The notes under the pieces are model-generated. The model was not told the DNA's origin. It saw nothing but the letters and a program-made list of their open reading frames with translations, and did not search any database. Shown one piece after another: positions 11,077-23,239 of a stretch of 64,000 nt of DNA (its first letter is position 1; each line of letters starts with the position of its first letter). The stretch lies in contig CM048841.1 of assembly GCA_026545765.1 (NCBI GenBank), forward strand, positions 103,823,542 to 103,887,541. Reading direction: 5' to 3'. Source of the DNA: Plantago major (lineage: Eukaryota; Streptophyta; Magnoliopsida; Lamiales; Plantaginaceae). The position numbers were made by a program, and so were the translations under genes.

Positions 11077-11467
11077 ATGGACATGAATTCAGATTGGAGG
11101 ACCTTTGGATCTATGCTTGACATAGTTCCTTCAACTAATCTTATAAGAATGTTCTATAAATCGTGTACTAGACGTGCTATTTTCAGTTCCAGAATATAGA
11201 AGAGACGCACGTGAGCTAATTGGTGGTGTGTTGATCTTACATGTCTATCAACAACTTTTTACATGTGAAGACTTTCAATTTCCTTTTCTTTATGTATATG
11301 ATTCGATCGGTAGGATGCGGTATGATGTTTCTCTTCTCTACGATTTCTGGCTAGAAGGACTGGTTCTATCCAACCCGAATTTCAACCCCGTTCGAAATAA
11401 TGATGGTATATACTCTAACCCGTTCCATACCTTTGTTACAAGACCCGACCACAACATTTATGATTAA
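11077..11467 (+). pseudogene. Unrecognised short coding-like fragment
   Basis: An ATG at 11077 opens a 40-codon frame (MDMNSDWRTFGSM...) that ends at a TAG. A second frame (from 11174, no ATG) runs to 11467 with words such as LYVYDSIGRMRYDVSLLYDF and WLEGLVLSNPNFNPV. The base composition is less AT-rich than its surroundings and the two frames could be one gene joined by a frameshift. I do not recognise either part. A random open frame cannot be excluded. Confidence 0.25.
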
Positions 11468-11499
11468 GTTAGTAAAAACTACATTTTTTCCGGTGGAGG

Positions 11500-11850
11500 G
11501 TGGGGGGTCTACATATACTCTCTAGGCGGGCAAACTTTCTTCGATCTTCTCTCTACTTTCTTGATACATAACGGACCTGGGGGATCTGATACTCTCTAGG
11601 TGGGAAACTCTCTTAGATCTTCTCTCTACTTTCCTGATCTCCATAACAAGCCTGGGGGATCTGATACTAGCTAGGTGGGGAAACTCTATTAGATTTTCTC
11701 TCTACTTTCCTGATCTCCATAACGAGCCGAGGAAGGGTGGGGATCAGCTAATACTCTCTGGAGGGGGGGTCCGGTATACTCTTAGGCGGGGAAACTCTCT
11801 TCTATCTTCTTTTTACTTTCTTCATCCATAACGGGCCCGGGGGAGGGGGG
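11500..11850. repeat. Minisatellite, unit about 75-90 bp, four units
   Basis: The pattern ACTCTCTAGG(C/T)GGG ... CTTCTCTCTACTTTC(T/C)TGAT ... CATAACG(G/A)(G/A)CC(T/G) ... GGGGATC recurs starting near 11516, 11590, 11665 and 11752. Units drift in length through changes in a G run. The array ends about 90 bp before the copia element. Confidence 0.75.
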
Positions 11851-11938
11851 CGTACCATGTGAAATTATGTTAGCAGAATAATAATTTTTGTGTCTTTGGT
11901 GGGGTGACGCATACCACCGCGTGGTTGCTAGGAACCGG

Positions 11939-12954
11939 TGTTGGGGAATTGGTTGCAAGAGGCAACTAAGTGTGGTTGCAAGAGGCAACCAAGAGAGAGC
12001 CAAAATTGTTATGTGTTATAATGTGTTAAGTGGGTAACTTTGAGCAATTAATTATCTAAGTTCCACCACTCGGTTTTGCGTGTTCTTTAGCTCGTTGCGA
12101 AGTGGGATGCGCAAGCTTCGTAACGGTATAAGATACGGGAGATAACCAATTCTAGGTGTGAATGATAAATTGGCTTAAAGTAAGCTAGTTGAGACTTGCT
12201 TTTTGCAATTGTCCCACATTGGAAACATATGGAAGGAAAGAGTAGTATAAAGGTACGCTTGTGTTTACTCATGGTCACAAGTGTGTGTTGTGGTTATGGC
12301 AAACCTCCCTACGCTTGAGGGGTGGGGAGAAACATTTGAACTGAAAAATTCCAAGCAAATATGGTCGAATATTAATCTTTTTACTACAATTTTCCATGGA
12401 ACGCAACTTTTGGCCTTCCAGAGATTTTCCAGATTGTTCCACTTAAATGTGAAGATGTAACCTCCCCACTAACATGCTGCATTACTCTGAGATTAAATGT
12501 TGCAGCATCAATTTGGCTAATAATGGTGATCAGAGCTGTTACGTTTCTACAGCTATATATACCACTCCCTCACTTGACAAACAAGCACCAGAAATTCTTC
12601 TTCCCCCTTCTCTTCTCAGTTTCTTTCTGCACTTTAGATATTCGAGTGTTCTTCACCACAGAAGTTCGACAGAGCTTCTGCTGCTGAGCTTCCAGTGGTT
12701 GCTGAGATTGGACGTTGTACCTTGGGAGCTAATTGTCCGAGGAAGGCCTGAAGCTTACTAGAGGCGGACAAATTTAGCTTAAGGGGAAGTGGTCTCACTA
12801 CTGACTCGTCCAGGATTAAATCCGAACCTGTGTTTTTATTTTTGTTTGTGTAATCAAGTTTCAGTAAGTGTTGACAATTTTTTATTCATGTACTGTTGTC
12901 ATATATATTTCATACCGACCTTTGTTGCAGCTAAACTAATAATCGGATCCAACA
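11939..12954 (+). repeat. 5' LTR of the copia element
   Basis: The LTR begins TGTTGGGGAATTGG and ends CGGATCCAACA. It matches the 3' LTR through almost its entire length. Differences include a distinct segment after GACAGAGCTTCTG and the absence of the CG/G-run present in the 3' copy. Immediately inside, the sequence is ATCTTAAGCT and a T run, with no initiator-Met primer-binding word. Confidence 0.93.
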
Positions 12955-13027
12955 ATCTTAAGCTAAAATTTTTTTTTTTTGTTTTATTATCCGGTTACTA
13001 ACTTTCTCTGTTTTTTGTGTAGTAACA

Positions 13028-16000
13028 ATGACTACTGATGGAAACTCAACCAACATTGCTCCCGGAAACAATGGTTCCGAAAACGTTCCTCCTACCGGTG
13101 CTGAGACCGTGATTCAAGTGCCTTTCCAGTCTGGCCAAATGCCTCCACGTCCTATCCAGTTTGGTCAGTTTGATAAACCGGAAAAGTTTAAGGGAGGAAA
13201 TAATTTTAAACTGTGGAAAGAAAAAATGCTTTTATACCTTACTGCCTCCCAACTTGTCCGGTTTATCAATGAGGACAAACCTGAGGTGGATCCGGCTGAT
13301 CCTAATACCAAGGAAACGTGTAAAGTGTGGGAATCCAGCGACTATATGTGTCGCCACATTATACTTCTGAGTCTTGATGATTCCTTGTATCAAATTTTTT
13401 ATGAGAAAAAGAATGCAAAAGAACTTTGGGAATCACTACTCAAAAGTTGGGGGAAACTTTGTTTCCGAAGTGAACTTTGTTGGGGGAAACTCCATGGATT
13501 GGTGGGTGGACACTGGGGCCACTTGACACATTTGTGCTAACAAATGGATGTTCAAGACTTATCAACCTCTAACTAATGAGGTGTGCTACATGGGAAACTC
13601 TGATGTGGCAAAGGTTCTTTGGAAAGAATCTTGGCCCTTAAGCTAACATCTGGGAAGGAGTGACTCGATGAAGTACTCCATGTGCTGAGATCCAAGAATC
13701 GATCTACGGATCTATCTTTGAACAACAAAGGTTTCCGTCAGTGCTTTGAGGCTGACAAATTTATCCTTACCAAGCATGGCTCCTACATAGGACAAGGTTA
13801 CTTTTGTGATAATTTGTTTAATATGGTTGCTACTCTTGTAATTCACAGTCTTGAGCCTTATGGCTAGTAATGTGAGGCTTCCACTAGCTCAGATGGAAAG
13901 AATGTTGCCCAAGAGGCTAATGAGTATGTTAAATTTGCTTACTTGCCTAATTCTTTTAATTTATGGCATGGTAGACTAGGTCATGTGAATCGTAAAAGTT
14001 TACAAAAATTAATATCACTTGACCTACTACCCAAATTTAACATTGATAAACAATACAAGTGTGAGACTTGTGTCGAAGCGAAGTTAGCAAAAGCATCCTT
14101 CCGTTCTATTGAGAGAAGCTCGGAGCCATTGGATTTGGTACATACTGATATTTTTGACTTAAAGTATGTCCAATCGTGAGGTGGTAAAAGTTACTTCATC
14201 ACTTTTATCGATGACTGCACAAGATATTGCTATGTTTACTTAATGAGAAGTAAAGACGAAGCAATTGACATGTTTGTGCATTATAAGAATGAAGTTGAAA
14301 ATCAACTTGGTAAGAAGATTAAAATGTTGAGGAGCGATAGAGGTGGAGAGTATGAGTCTCCATTTGCTCGATTATGTCTTTGAAAATGGAATCATTCATC
14401 AAACAATCGCTCCTTACTCCCCTCAACAAAACGGAATTCTTTGAGAGGAAGAATAGGACACTCAAAGAGATGATGAATTCATTATTGCTTGGTTGGGGCA
14501 CCCCAAAATTTGTGGGGAAGCTTTGCTTTCCTCAAATTACATCCTAAACAATTATCAGATAAAAGCTAGACAAAACACCTTATGAATTATGGAAAGGTCA
14601 TGCACCTTCTTATAAATTTCTTAAAGTGTGGGGGTGTCTAGCAAAGGTTCATATTCCTCCTCCCAAAACGACTCGGATTGGACCTAAAACGGTAGATTGC
14701 GTGTTCATAGGATATGCTCAAGATAGTAGTGCATATAGATTTCTGATTCACAAATCAAATAATTCTGAGATGCATAGTAATACTATTATTGAAGCAAGAG
14801 ATGCTTCTTTCTTTGAGGGGGTTTTTCCCTACATTGATCGGTCTACTATTATTGACTCGAAGATCAATAAAGAAGCGACTAATGTGGGGGAGGCGAATCC
14901 TCAAAAGGAAGTAGGAGAACCTGAAGCGTAGAGAGGGCTAGGACAACAAAAACTTTGGTCCGGATTTTCTAACCTACATGGTAGATAAGGATCCGATCTC
15001 CTACAAAGAGGCTATCTCATCGTGATTCGATCTTTGGAAAGAGGCGATTGATAGTGAGATGAATTCGATTCTGCAGAATCATACATGGGAACTTGTGGAT
15101 CTTCCACCTGGTTCTAAACCACTAGGTCATAAGTGGATCTTCAAGAGGAAGATGAAACCAGATGGTTCCGTGGATAAATACAAAGCAAGACTTGTAGTTA
15201 AGGGATACAAGCAAACAGAGGGTGTTGACTACTTTGACACGTATGCTCCTGTATCTAGAAAGACATCCATTAGATTAGTCATTGCTTTTGCAGCATTGTT
15301 TAATCTTGAGATTCATCAGATGGATGTAAAAACAGCTTTCCTCAATGGAGAACTTGAGGAAGAAATTTACATGGAACAACCTGAAGGGTATGTGGTTCCC
15401 GGGAAAGAAAAACAAGTGTGTAGACTTGTTAAATCTTTGTATGGATTAAAACAAGCTCCTAAACATGGCATGAGAAATTTGATAGTGTTATGCTTTCAAA
15501 TGGGTTTAGGATAAATCAATGTGACAAGTGTGTCTACGTAAAGGGAGATGACAAAGACTATGTCATAGTGTGCTTATACGTGGATGATATGATAATCATT
15601 GGCAACAATGATAACATCATAACTACTAAGAGAATGTTGTCACGAAATTTTGATGAAGGACATGGGTCTAGCCGATGTCATACTTGGAATGAAAATTTCC
15701 AAAAGCGGATGTGGGATACTCACTTTCTCAAAGTCATTATGTTGAAAAAGTTCTTGAGAAGTTTGACAAAGACGATGAGATTGTCGAACTCCTATGGAGG
15801 TGGTGTCAAAGCTCTGCAAGAATAGGGAGAAAGTGTGGGGCAACTTGAGTATTCTAGGATTATAGGCGATCTAATGTACCTCATGGATCATACTAGACCG
15901 TATATCGCTAACTCGGTGAATAAGTTAGCCCGATATCTGAGTAACCCGAATCATGAACATTGGAAAGCAGTAGTTAGAGTCCTTAGATATCTAAGGGGCA

Positions 16001-16516
16001 CGGCTAACTATGGGCTGCATTTTACGAGATATCCAGCTGTGCTTGAAGGGTATTGTGATGCGAATTGGATTACGGGTTCCTCGACAGTGAAATCCACGAG
16101 TGGGTATATTTTCACAATTGGTGGAGCAGCGATTTCTTGGAAATCTTGCAAACAAACCTGCATTACACGATCAACTATGGAATCTGAATTCATAGCGTTG
16201 GATCTTGCAGCAGAAGAGGCCGATTGGTTACGGAGTTTCTTGGAAGACACTCCTATGTGGACAAAACCTATGCCTCCAATTAGTTTGAGCGTGACAGTAT
16301 ATACGCTATTGACGAGCAAGGAATAATGTGTATAATGGGAAGTCTCCACATATTCGTAGGAGACATAAATCCGTGAAGAAACTATTAAAAACGGGAGTTA
16401 TAGCTTTGGAGTTTGTAAGATCCAAAGATAATATTGCGGACCCATTAACTAAAGGTCTTACTAGAGACCGTGTGGATGAATCATTGAGGGGAATGGGGTT
16501 AAAGCCCATTAAATGA
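13028..16516 (+). pseudogene. Copia gag-pol polyprotein, disabled
   Basis: The frame opens at an ATG (MTTDGNSTN) with a normal gag N-terminus up to ELWESLLKS near 13440. It then jumps out of frame into the protease, where the VDTGAT word is followed by TGA in place of Arg (near 13523). The GAG-pre-integrase LWHGRLGH word is at 13964 and integrase zinc-binding cysteines follow. Reverse transcriptase starts at 15059 and carries QMDVKTAFLNGELEEEIYM. A one-base loss near 15465 (after KQAPK) shifts the frame before the YVDDM active-site word at about 15577. Another shift follows near 15650. RNase H begins at 15835 and finishes with the SKDNIADPLTKGL word and a stop at 16516. Confidence 0.9.
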
Positions 16517-17109
16517 TTACCACCCATGATGGCAACCCTACCTGAATTGTAAACCCCAATTTGCAGGTTCAAAGGGACAACCGAATTGTGGGGGGGATCG
16601 ACCAAAGCACTCGGGAAATAGAGTTCCCTACCTATTCCTATGATGAAAGAGTGATAGACCTGTACAGTGGAGGATAAGCGAAAGCTTTTAATGATCCTTA
16701 TACGTTAAGTTGATAACGTCGGGTATGACAGGATACTTCTAATAAGAGATCACCTATGTCGAACGTGAAGGGGCCGCTTCTATGAGATGATAGTCAGGGC
16801 TAAATCTCTAGAGCGTTCGGTGAAAGTTTCCAAGGCAGTCCAGGGCCAAAACGGACAACAACGAAAGGACCTATGTGGTGTAGAGGAAATCGTTGTGTGT
16901 ATATCATTGTCTTGTTACACACAAAAGCCGAAAAGTTCAAGGCATCGCGTCCACTTGTTGGCAAGTATATCCGATGGTATTTCACTAGGGAAGGTTCAAG
17001 GCTAACAACCACCTTTCCCGATGCAACGTTTTTCTCGAAGAACTCTCGAATTTGCATTGATAGGCTGCATTTGCATTTACCAGCCAATTGTCTCATTCAT
17101 GTGGGGGAT

Positions 17110-18143
17110 TGTTGGGGAATTGGTTGCAAGAGGCAACTAAGTGTGGTTGCAAGAGGCAACCAAGAGAGAGCCAAAATTGTTATGTGTTATAATGTGTTAA
17201 GTGGGTAACTTTGAGCAATTAATTATCTAAGTTCCACCACTCGGTTTTGTGTGTTCTTTAGCTCGTTGCGAAGTGGGATGCGCAAGCTTCGTAACGGTAT
17301 AAGATACGAGAGATAACCAATTCTAGGTGTGAATGATAAAATTGGCTTAAAGTAAGCTAGTTGAGACTTGCTTTTTGCAATTGTCCCACATTGGAAACAT
17401 ATGGAAGGAAAGAGTAGTATAAAGGTATGCTTGTGTTTACTCATGGTCACAAGTGTGTGTTGTGGTTATGGCAAACCTCCTATGCGCGCGCGCGCGCGGG
17501 GGGGGGGAGGGGGGGGGGAGAGAGAGAAACATTTGAACTGAAAAATTCCAAGCAAATATGGTCGAATATTAATCTTTTTACTACAATTTTCCATGGAACG
17601 CAACTTTTGGCCTTCCAGAGATTTTCCAGATTGTTCCACTTAAATGTGAAGATGTAACCTCCCCACTAACATGCTGCATTACTCTGAGCTTAAATGTTGC
17701 AGCATCAATTTGGCTACTAATGGTGATCAGAGCTGTTACGTTTCTACAGCTATATATACAAATCCCTCACTTGACAAACAAGCACCAGAAATTCTTCTTC
17801 CCCCTTCTCTTCTCAGTTTCTTTCTGCACTTTAGATATTCGAGTGTTCTTCACCACAGAAGTTCGACAGAGCTTCTGAAGCTTCCGATTGGTTCTTTGAG
17901 ATTGGACGTTGTACCTTGGGAGCTAATTGTCAGGAAGGCTGAAGCTTACTAGAGGCGGACAAATTTAGCTTAAGGAAGTGGTCTCACTCTCGACTCGTCC
18001 AGGATTAAATCCGAACCTGTGTTTTTATTTTTGTTTGTGTAATCAAGTTTCAGTAAGTGTTGACAGTTTTTTATTCCTGTACTGTTGTCATATATATTTC
18101 ATACTGACCTTTGTTGCAGCTAAACTAATAATCGGATCCAACA
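17110..18143 (+). repeat. 3' LTR of the copia element
   Basis: This copy has the same ends as the 5' LTR (TGTTGG...CCAACA). Near 17485-17525 it contains a (CG)n followed by a long G run and GA repeats where the 5' LTR has a short CGCTTGAGGGGTGGGG stretch. Other differences are small, which suggests a moderate insertion age with local slippage. Confidence 0.93.
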
Positions 18144-18148
18144 ACCGG

Positions 18149-18583
18149 TGGGTTGGAAAAAAGAACCGTGACATATGAAATTACGTTTGTATAATATTTG
18201 TGTGTGTGGTGGGGTGACCACATATCACCGCGAGATTGTTGGGAACAACCACATTGATTGTGTTGTATACTTTTGTATTTTATTTTAGTTCCGTTTGAGG
18301 GATAGATTTTTTTGTAAAAAAACATGTACCTGTTACTAATTAACAAGTCGGGTATGGTAGTACCCTATTTTTACATTTTCTATAGTTAACATAAATAAAC
18401 ACTCAATGATATAATATTGGATGAAGAATGACTACCGACCGACACCATGACCAAAGTTGGCTACAAGGAATTTTGACTATCTTTTTTCGATTAATTTATT
18501 TAATCCTCACATTTCAATTTATTATTAAAGGTAAACTATACCGTGGCATCGCCACATGTTAGTACTAGTATGAATGAAACAAT
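18149..18583. repeat. Dispersed repeat shared with 28800-29180
   Basis: The region from about 18235 to 18560 aligns by eye with 28805-29175: matching words include TACATTTTCTATAGTTA(C)CATAAATAAA, ATATTGGA(T/C)GAAG and GATTAATTTATTTA/TATCCTCACATTTC. It is also continuous with the sequence that the copia element interrupted. No coding content was found. Confidence 0.6.
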
Positions 18584-18592
18584 ATTAAACCT

Positions 18593-18738
18593 GGTTTTTT
18601 CTACCCTACATCATACTGCACTACCTCATGATGCTTTAATGTGTTGTACAGTACAACGTTTAATGCATATGGTACAACCATGGTACAACCTTTAAAGCAT
18701 CAGGATGTAGTGCAGCATGCGGTAGGGAAGAGGAAACC
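18593..18738. mobile_element. Small foldback Mutator-like MITE with 9-bp target duplication
   Basis: The ends are GGTTTTTTCTACCCTAC and, in reverse complement, GGTTTCCTCTTCCCTAC. The arms continue inward as an almost complete hairpin (CTGCACTAC, GATGCTTTAA). A perfect 9-bp duplication, ATTAAACCT, lies at 18584-18592 and 18739-18747. The 9-bp duplication suggests a Mutator origin. Related end sequences recur at 54985-55590. Confidence 0.75.
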
Positions 18739-19037
18739 ATTAAACCTTTAAGATAAAATATAGACTGAAATTGGCTTGTGAAGTGTATCTTATTTCATTC
18801 ACAATACTGTCTTTTATAGGCAAAAGTTCCCGACATCAATCTACTACATCTTCTCATATTTCAACCTTCATTCAATAAATTTACTATGCAAGCACTGTGA
18901 AGAGAAATTTTTTATTCTGGTGCATGTGGGCATTCACATAAAACATGGAGGTTTCACAACAATACCAGATATATAATATTATTTTTCGTGAAGAATAACA
19001 AAAATAAGTAAACTTCGTAAATTGGTTAATGGAATTA

Positions 19038-19280
19038 TGTGAAAGGGTAAGTCAACTGGTTACCATTCCTATAGAGTGATGAAAAAGATTGATAACATTA
19101 TAGTTATAACCATAACACTAAGGAATTGTATTAAAGACATCGATCATACATGTACGTATAAAAACGAACAAAATAACCAATAGAACATAATTAGTATTGT
19201 TTAAAACACCATATTTATATTTAAAAATATAAGTCGGTCTCTCATTATGACATCTTTGTTTTAATTTTGTGGGTTAAATG
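19038..19280. repeat. 240-bp repeat also present at 26183-26420
   Basis: The segment from GTGAAAGGGTAAGTCAACTG to TTTAATTTTGTGGGTTA is nearly identical at the two sites and in the same direction. At the second site it is followed by a (TA)n tract. It has no coding content. Confidence 0.75.
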
Positions 19281-19546
19281 TTTCTTGAACCCTTAGATGG
19301 TGGTATGATTGATGTTCACACAAATATTAGTTTCTTATATGGGTATAAACTATTCATGTTTATGATAAGTTCATAGATTTCACACATTTCTATAAGTTGA
19401 AACTTTTCGATAAAACATAATTTTATCATAATATCATAGTATGTGGTTCACGTCCATGAATCCCTGTGAATTCTTGGAAGATACAATAATAGATTCCCCT
19501 AGATTCCATTCAACTACTTAACTCAATTTTTGAACTCAGTTAATTA

Positions 19547-19678
19547 GGCTATGTTCCTTTCATCTGAAAATTCATTAATTTCAGTTCAGTTTAGTTTTGT
19601 TTAGTCATTTTTATACTACAATTCAGTTTAGTTTAGTTTCATTCAGTTCAGTTCAGTTCAGACGGAGAGAACAGAGTC
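19547..19678. mobile_element. Tourist-like MITE
   Basis: The terminal repeats read GGCTATGTTCCTTTCATCTG and, in reverse complement, GACTCTGTTCTCTCCGTCTG. A TTA target duplication lies at 19544-19546 and 19679-19681. The interior is made of CAGTT(C/T)AGTT(T/C) repeats. The target and size fit the PIF/Harbinger-derived Tourist type. Confidence 0.65.
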
Positions 19679-19681
19679 TTA

Positions 19682-20312
19682 GTCTTTCTTTCGAATTTAT
19701 ATGGGAGTTGGACTTAAAAAATGATGGGACCTAACACTACAGACTTTTAGGCCCAATATGCTGAGGTGATCCAAATTACAATCTCCAAACTCATGCATGG
19801 GCCTTTTGTGTAGCGGTTCAAAATAATAGAACTTACATTCAAGTGACAATTTAGCTGTTGTATACTAGTACTATTTAATGTTGAGAGCACCTGTAAATCC
19901 ATTGTATTTCAAATTCTCAGTCATATATATATAGTATTTATTCAAGTCCTACTAGTTGAATATAATTATTAACATTTGAAAAGAAAATGGTTCTAATAGT
20001 ATGTTTGAGACTCACTAGAGATATTTCCAAACGCAAATGCATACCGAATAATAATTTTGAATGTGTAAGTATGTAACTTAGTGTAACCAGATTCTCACTC
20101 CAAAGAAAGAGAAAGAGTGATAATTCACAGGGTTCGGAAATTAAGAACATTGCGACTATACATATCCGTTTTCAACTCCTCTAATTTCACAGAGAATACC
20201 GTAGTGAGTAAATTTGTACAATGTTGTGCAACATGCCATGGGATTAAGTGGTTCATGTAAAAACAGGTTATTTACAAGAGACTTGCTCTGGAACCAAGCC
20301 AAACATAATTGT
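19682..20312. other. Intergenic, nothing recognised
   Basis: AT-rich sequence. The open frames are short and carry no motif. Confidence 0.45.
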
Positions 20313-20313
20313 A

Positions 20314-20558
20314 CTCCCTCTATTTTAGAGAAAGTGTTACATTTTGACTTTGACCGGTCAACTGTTTTCGAGTTTGACCACAAATTACTCATAAACGATA
20401 ATAGTAAATAATTTAATAAAATCATATAATAAAAATTTAATTACTAAATTTTCATTATATAATTTTAATAATTTATTTATTAATATCGTTTAAGAGTAAA
20501 TTATAACGAAACGATTGAATATCAATAAAATGTAATAATTTTTCTGAAATGGAGGTAG
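20314..20558. mobile_element. Stowaway-like MITE (CTCCCTCTATTTTAGA family)
   Basis: The left end is CTCCCTCTATTTTAGAGAAA and the right end, in reverse complement, CTACCTCCATTTCAGAAAAA. TA duplications flank it (20312-20313 and 20559-20560). The interior arms (AATTATTAAAATTATATAAT-like) also pair. Length is 245 bp, typical of Stowaway. Confidence 0.8.
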
Positions 20559-20560
20559 TA

Positions 20561-21720
20561 TCCCATAATTATCTATCCCATTTAATAAAAATGAAATTTC
20601 CATAGATATACCCTGGCCAAAGTATCACATTGTCCCACGTGTATTGAATTTATTTCCGTTCAGGTGTATCTTCGATTAAAACAAATAATGGCGTTGGCAA
20701 GAATGTTTGCCTAGTTCAGGAAACATGCATGGAAATAGCAACTCTGTCCATCTGGGAAATTGCTAGGCAATGGCTCTTTGTTTGGACTTACTTTGGTCAA
20801 GTACAATTTTGAGCCCATTCTTTAACTTCCAGCCTAATTTTTATCCAACATGCTAATGCTAATTTAAATTAATTACCCAACTGCGTACTCCACATATATT
20901 GTAACACGCGTTCATACTTCGAAATGGCTTTTATCCAAAATCCGCCCCAAAATGATTCCATCAGTAATTTAAATTTTAACGTGTAATATAACGATCGAAC
21001 TTCGAACCAAATAAGTCAATGTGTTCAAAATTAACCAAATTAATTTGACCTGGTTGGAAATGAGTTGAATCAAATATAAATACCAATCTACAACAATAAT
21101 ATGATTCAGATTACTCATTCATGAAATACATGGGACATACAAACAAATAAAAGAAGAATGGTTTAAAATACCGTATGAAGTTTTGAGTATTGTCATTGAA
21201 TATTAATCATGTGGAATTCCATATAATTGATTATGAAAACTTGTGTACGTGATTAAGGGGGAAAACAAGCTAAATTATAACGATTAGTACCATCTGATCG
21301 CATGCTTACTCATTTTATTTACGGAAAGCCGGTGCAGAACGGCCATATTAACAACATAAAGCCGCTGAAAAATCGGAGCCTCCAAAACCGCTCCAGCCGG
21401 TCAAAAACCGGTGGAAACCGGCGAACCGGGTCCACGGTTTAGAAAAGGAAAAAAGGAAAAATCGTGGAAAGTTTTTGCAAAAATCTGAAAATTTAGAATG
21501 ATTCAGTAAATATCAGTAAATCGACTACATCTTTCAATTTCAGCTGTTTTTTCTCCATCTTTTCGATCTGTAATTCGGCTGCAACTCAAGCTGTGCAACA
21601 AGTATTTGAATTATTCTCGTCGTTCTTGACTCCTCATCTTCTCTATTTAGCGTCCGACCCTAATTGCAATGCGAATCTCAACTATTTTGGAATTCTTTGA
21701 AAAGTAGATCTGAGCTTTGG
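20561..21720. other. Intergenic, one GC-rich patch, no gene
   Basis: The region is AT-rich except for a patch at about 21325-21440 rich in CCGGT and ACCGG words. That patch resembles the words that flank the CACTA insertion (GGGTGAACCGGT) and may be the other end of the same old repeat. No coding content is supported. Confidence 0.4.
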
Positions 21721-22030
21721 TGCATAAGAATTGAAGAGGAAGAGCAAAGTAGATCTGACGTATAGCAGAAGACGAAGAAGAACAAATGAGCTTTTGACTT
21801 TTAGACTAGAGAAAAGAAAGGGTAAAGAATCAAAAAGTCGACATTAGTAAAGGTGTGGAGTCGAGGGACATAGTATATAGAAAATGAAAATGTAAGATGA
21901 TGAGTTTTATACTTCGGGCTCATCATTTATTAAGTTTTGTATATTTATAATGTTAATTTTAATTTGGGTTACTTTCCTTTCAATATAAACTCAAACTTTT
22001 ATGAACTGTCTTAAAATGATAAATATACTT

Positions 22031-22275
22031 ACTTACTCTGTCCCGGAGAACTTCATACATTAGGATTAGCGCGCAGTTTTATGGGAAAATTTAAAGTAAT
22101 GATAGAATATAGAAAATTTGGAAAGAATTGTAATTTTAGTAGCAAAAGGTGTAATTTTAGTGTAAAGTTGTGATTGTTTATTATTTGTTGAGTGTTGGGT
22201 AGCTTTCATTTTTGGTAATGTATGAAGTTTTGTAGGACGGCTAAAAATGACAAATGTATGAAGTTGTCATGAATT
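22031..22275. mobile_element. MITE of the GAACTTCATACATT family, one end degraded
   Basis: The left part (CTTACTCTGTCCCGGAGAAC) and the inner words match, in reverse order, the complete copy at 52265-52515. The right end stops after AATGTATGAAGTT without a terminal repeat. The same insertion is present at 30490-30735 in copy 2, so it predates the duplication. Confidence 0.65.
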
Positions 22276-23239
22276 GTTTGTAGTCTTCTATGATTGTAAT
22301 GTGGATGACTTGATGGCTTGATGTCATTTCTATGATGATTTGAAATTGTGACTCTTTATATTTATGTCATTGGACTCATTTCTATGATTCTATGATCTAT
22401 CTATGTTTGAAATCTTTTAATTTAATATCAATAATTTAGGGTGTATATATATATAATGAGCCAAGCTAGTATTTCCAGTGAATCCTCCTGTTAAGTAATC
22501 ATGCATTACGATAGGAACTCCCAATTCTCTAGCAAATATTGCCTTTTTCATATATATATTTACGTCATACCGGCTCTATCACTACAACAAAAACTGGTTT
22601 GTAGAGACGGATAGATCATCCGTCGCTTCTGATCCGTGATCCGTCGCCCGGTGACGGATCGGCGACAGATAGTAATTTAAATGGCCACCGGTCTTTGACG
22701 ACGGATAGATTATCCGTCGTCCAATTCGTGACGGATTGGACGACGGATTATCATATTTGACTTTTTATTTTTTATTTTTTTAAATCGATTATTGGCGACG
22801 GATAGATTCTATCCGTCGCCAAATATAACGACGGATAGATTCTATCCGTCGTTATATTTGGCGACGTATAGAATCTATCCGTCGTTAGATAGGACGACGG
22901 ATAGAATCTATCCGTCGTTATATGTAACGACGGATAGAAAATATCCGTCGTTATATTGGGGAACGGATAGTATCTATCCGTCGCCCAATATATTATTGGA
23001 ATTAATGACGGAATCTGAAATTCCGTCACTATTAATCCGTCACTATTTATTCCGTCACTATTTATTTCATATTAATCCCTGTTTTTCGTAGTTCACCTAT
23101 TTAATCAATATAATGTTCGATAATAAATCAATAATACGGAAAATGTTTCAATAAATGATAAATAAAAAAAGTAATATCCGGATCAGGAGAAATTATCCGA
23201 ACAAGTGTAAATATAATAAATCAACGATATATACATAAC

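Larger units (their letters stand above)
11939..18143 (+). mobile_element. Ty1-copia LTR retrotransposon with both LTRs and target duplication
   Basis: LTRs starting TGTTGG and ending CCAACA lie at 11939-12954 and 17110-18143. A 5-bp duplication, ACCGG, flanks the element exactly (11934-11938 and 18144-18148). The internal order is gag, protease, GAG-pre-integrase, integrase, reverse transcriptase, RNase H, which defines Ty1-copia. A polypurine tract (GTGGGGGA) precedes the 3' LTR. The coding region has a large gag-protease deletion, several stops and frameshifts, so it is not autonomous. Confidence 0.95.

Noticed and set aside
22772..23091. Repeated ATDRFYPS/TTDRIYPS frames on both strands
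   Set aside because: They are translations of the CACTA subterminal repeats (GACGGATA), not a protein.
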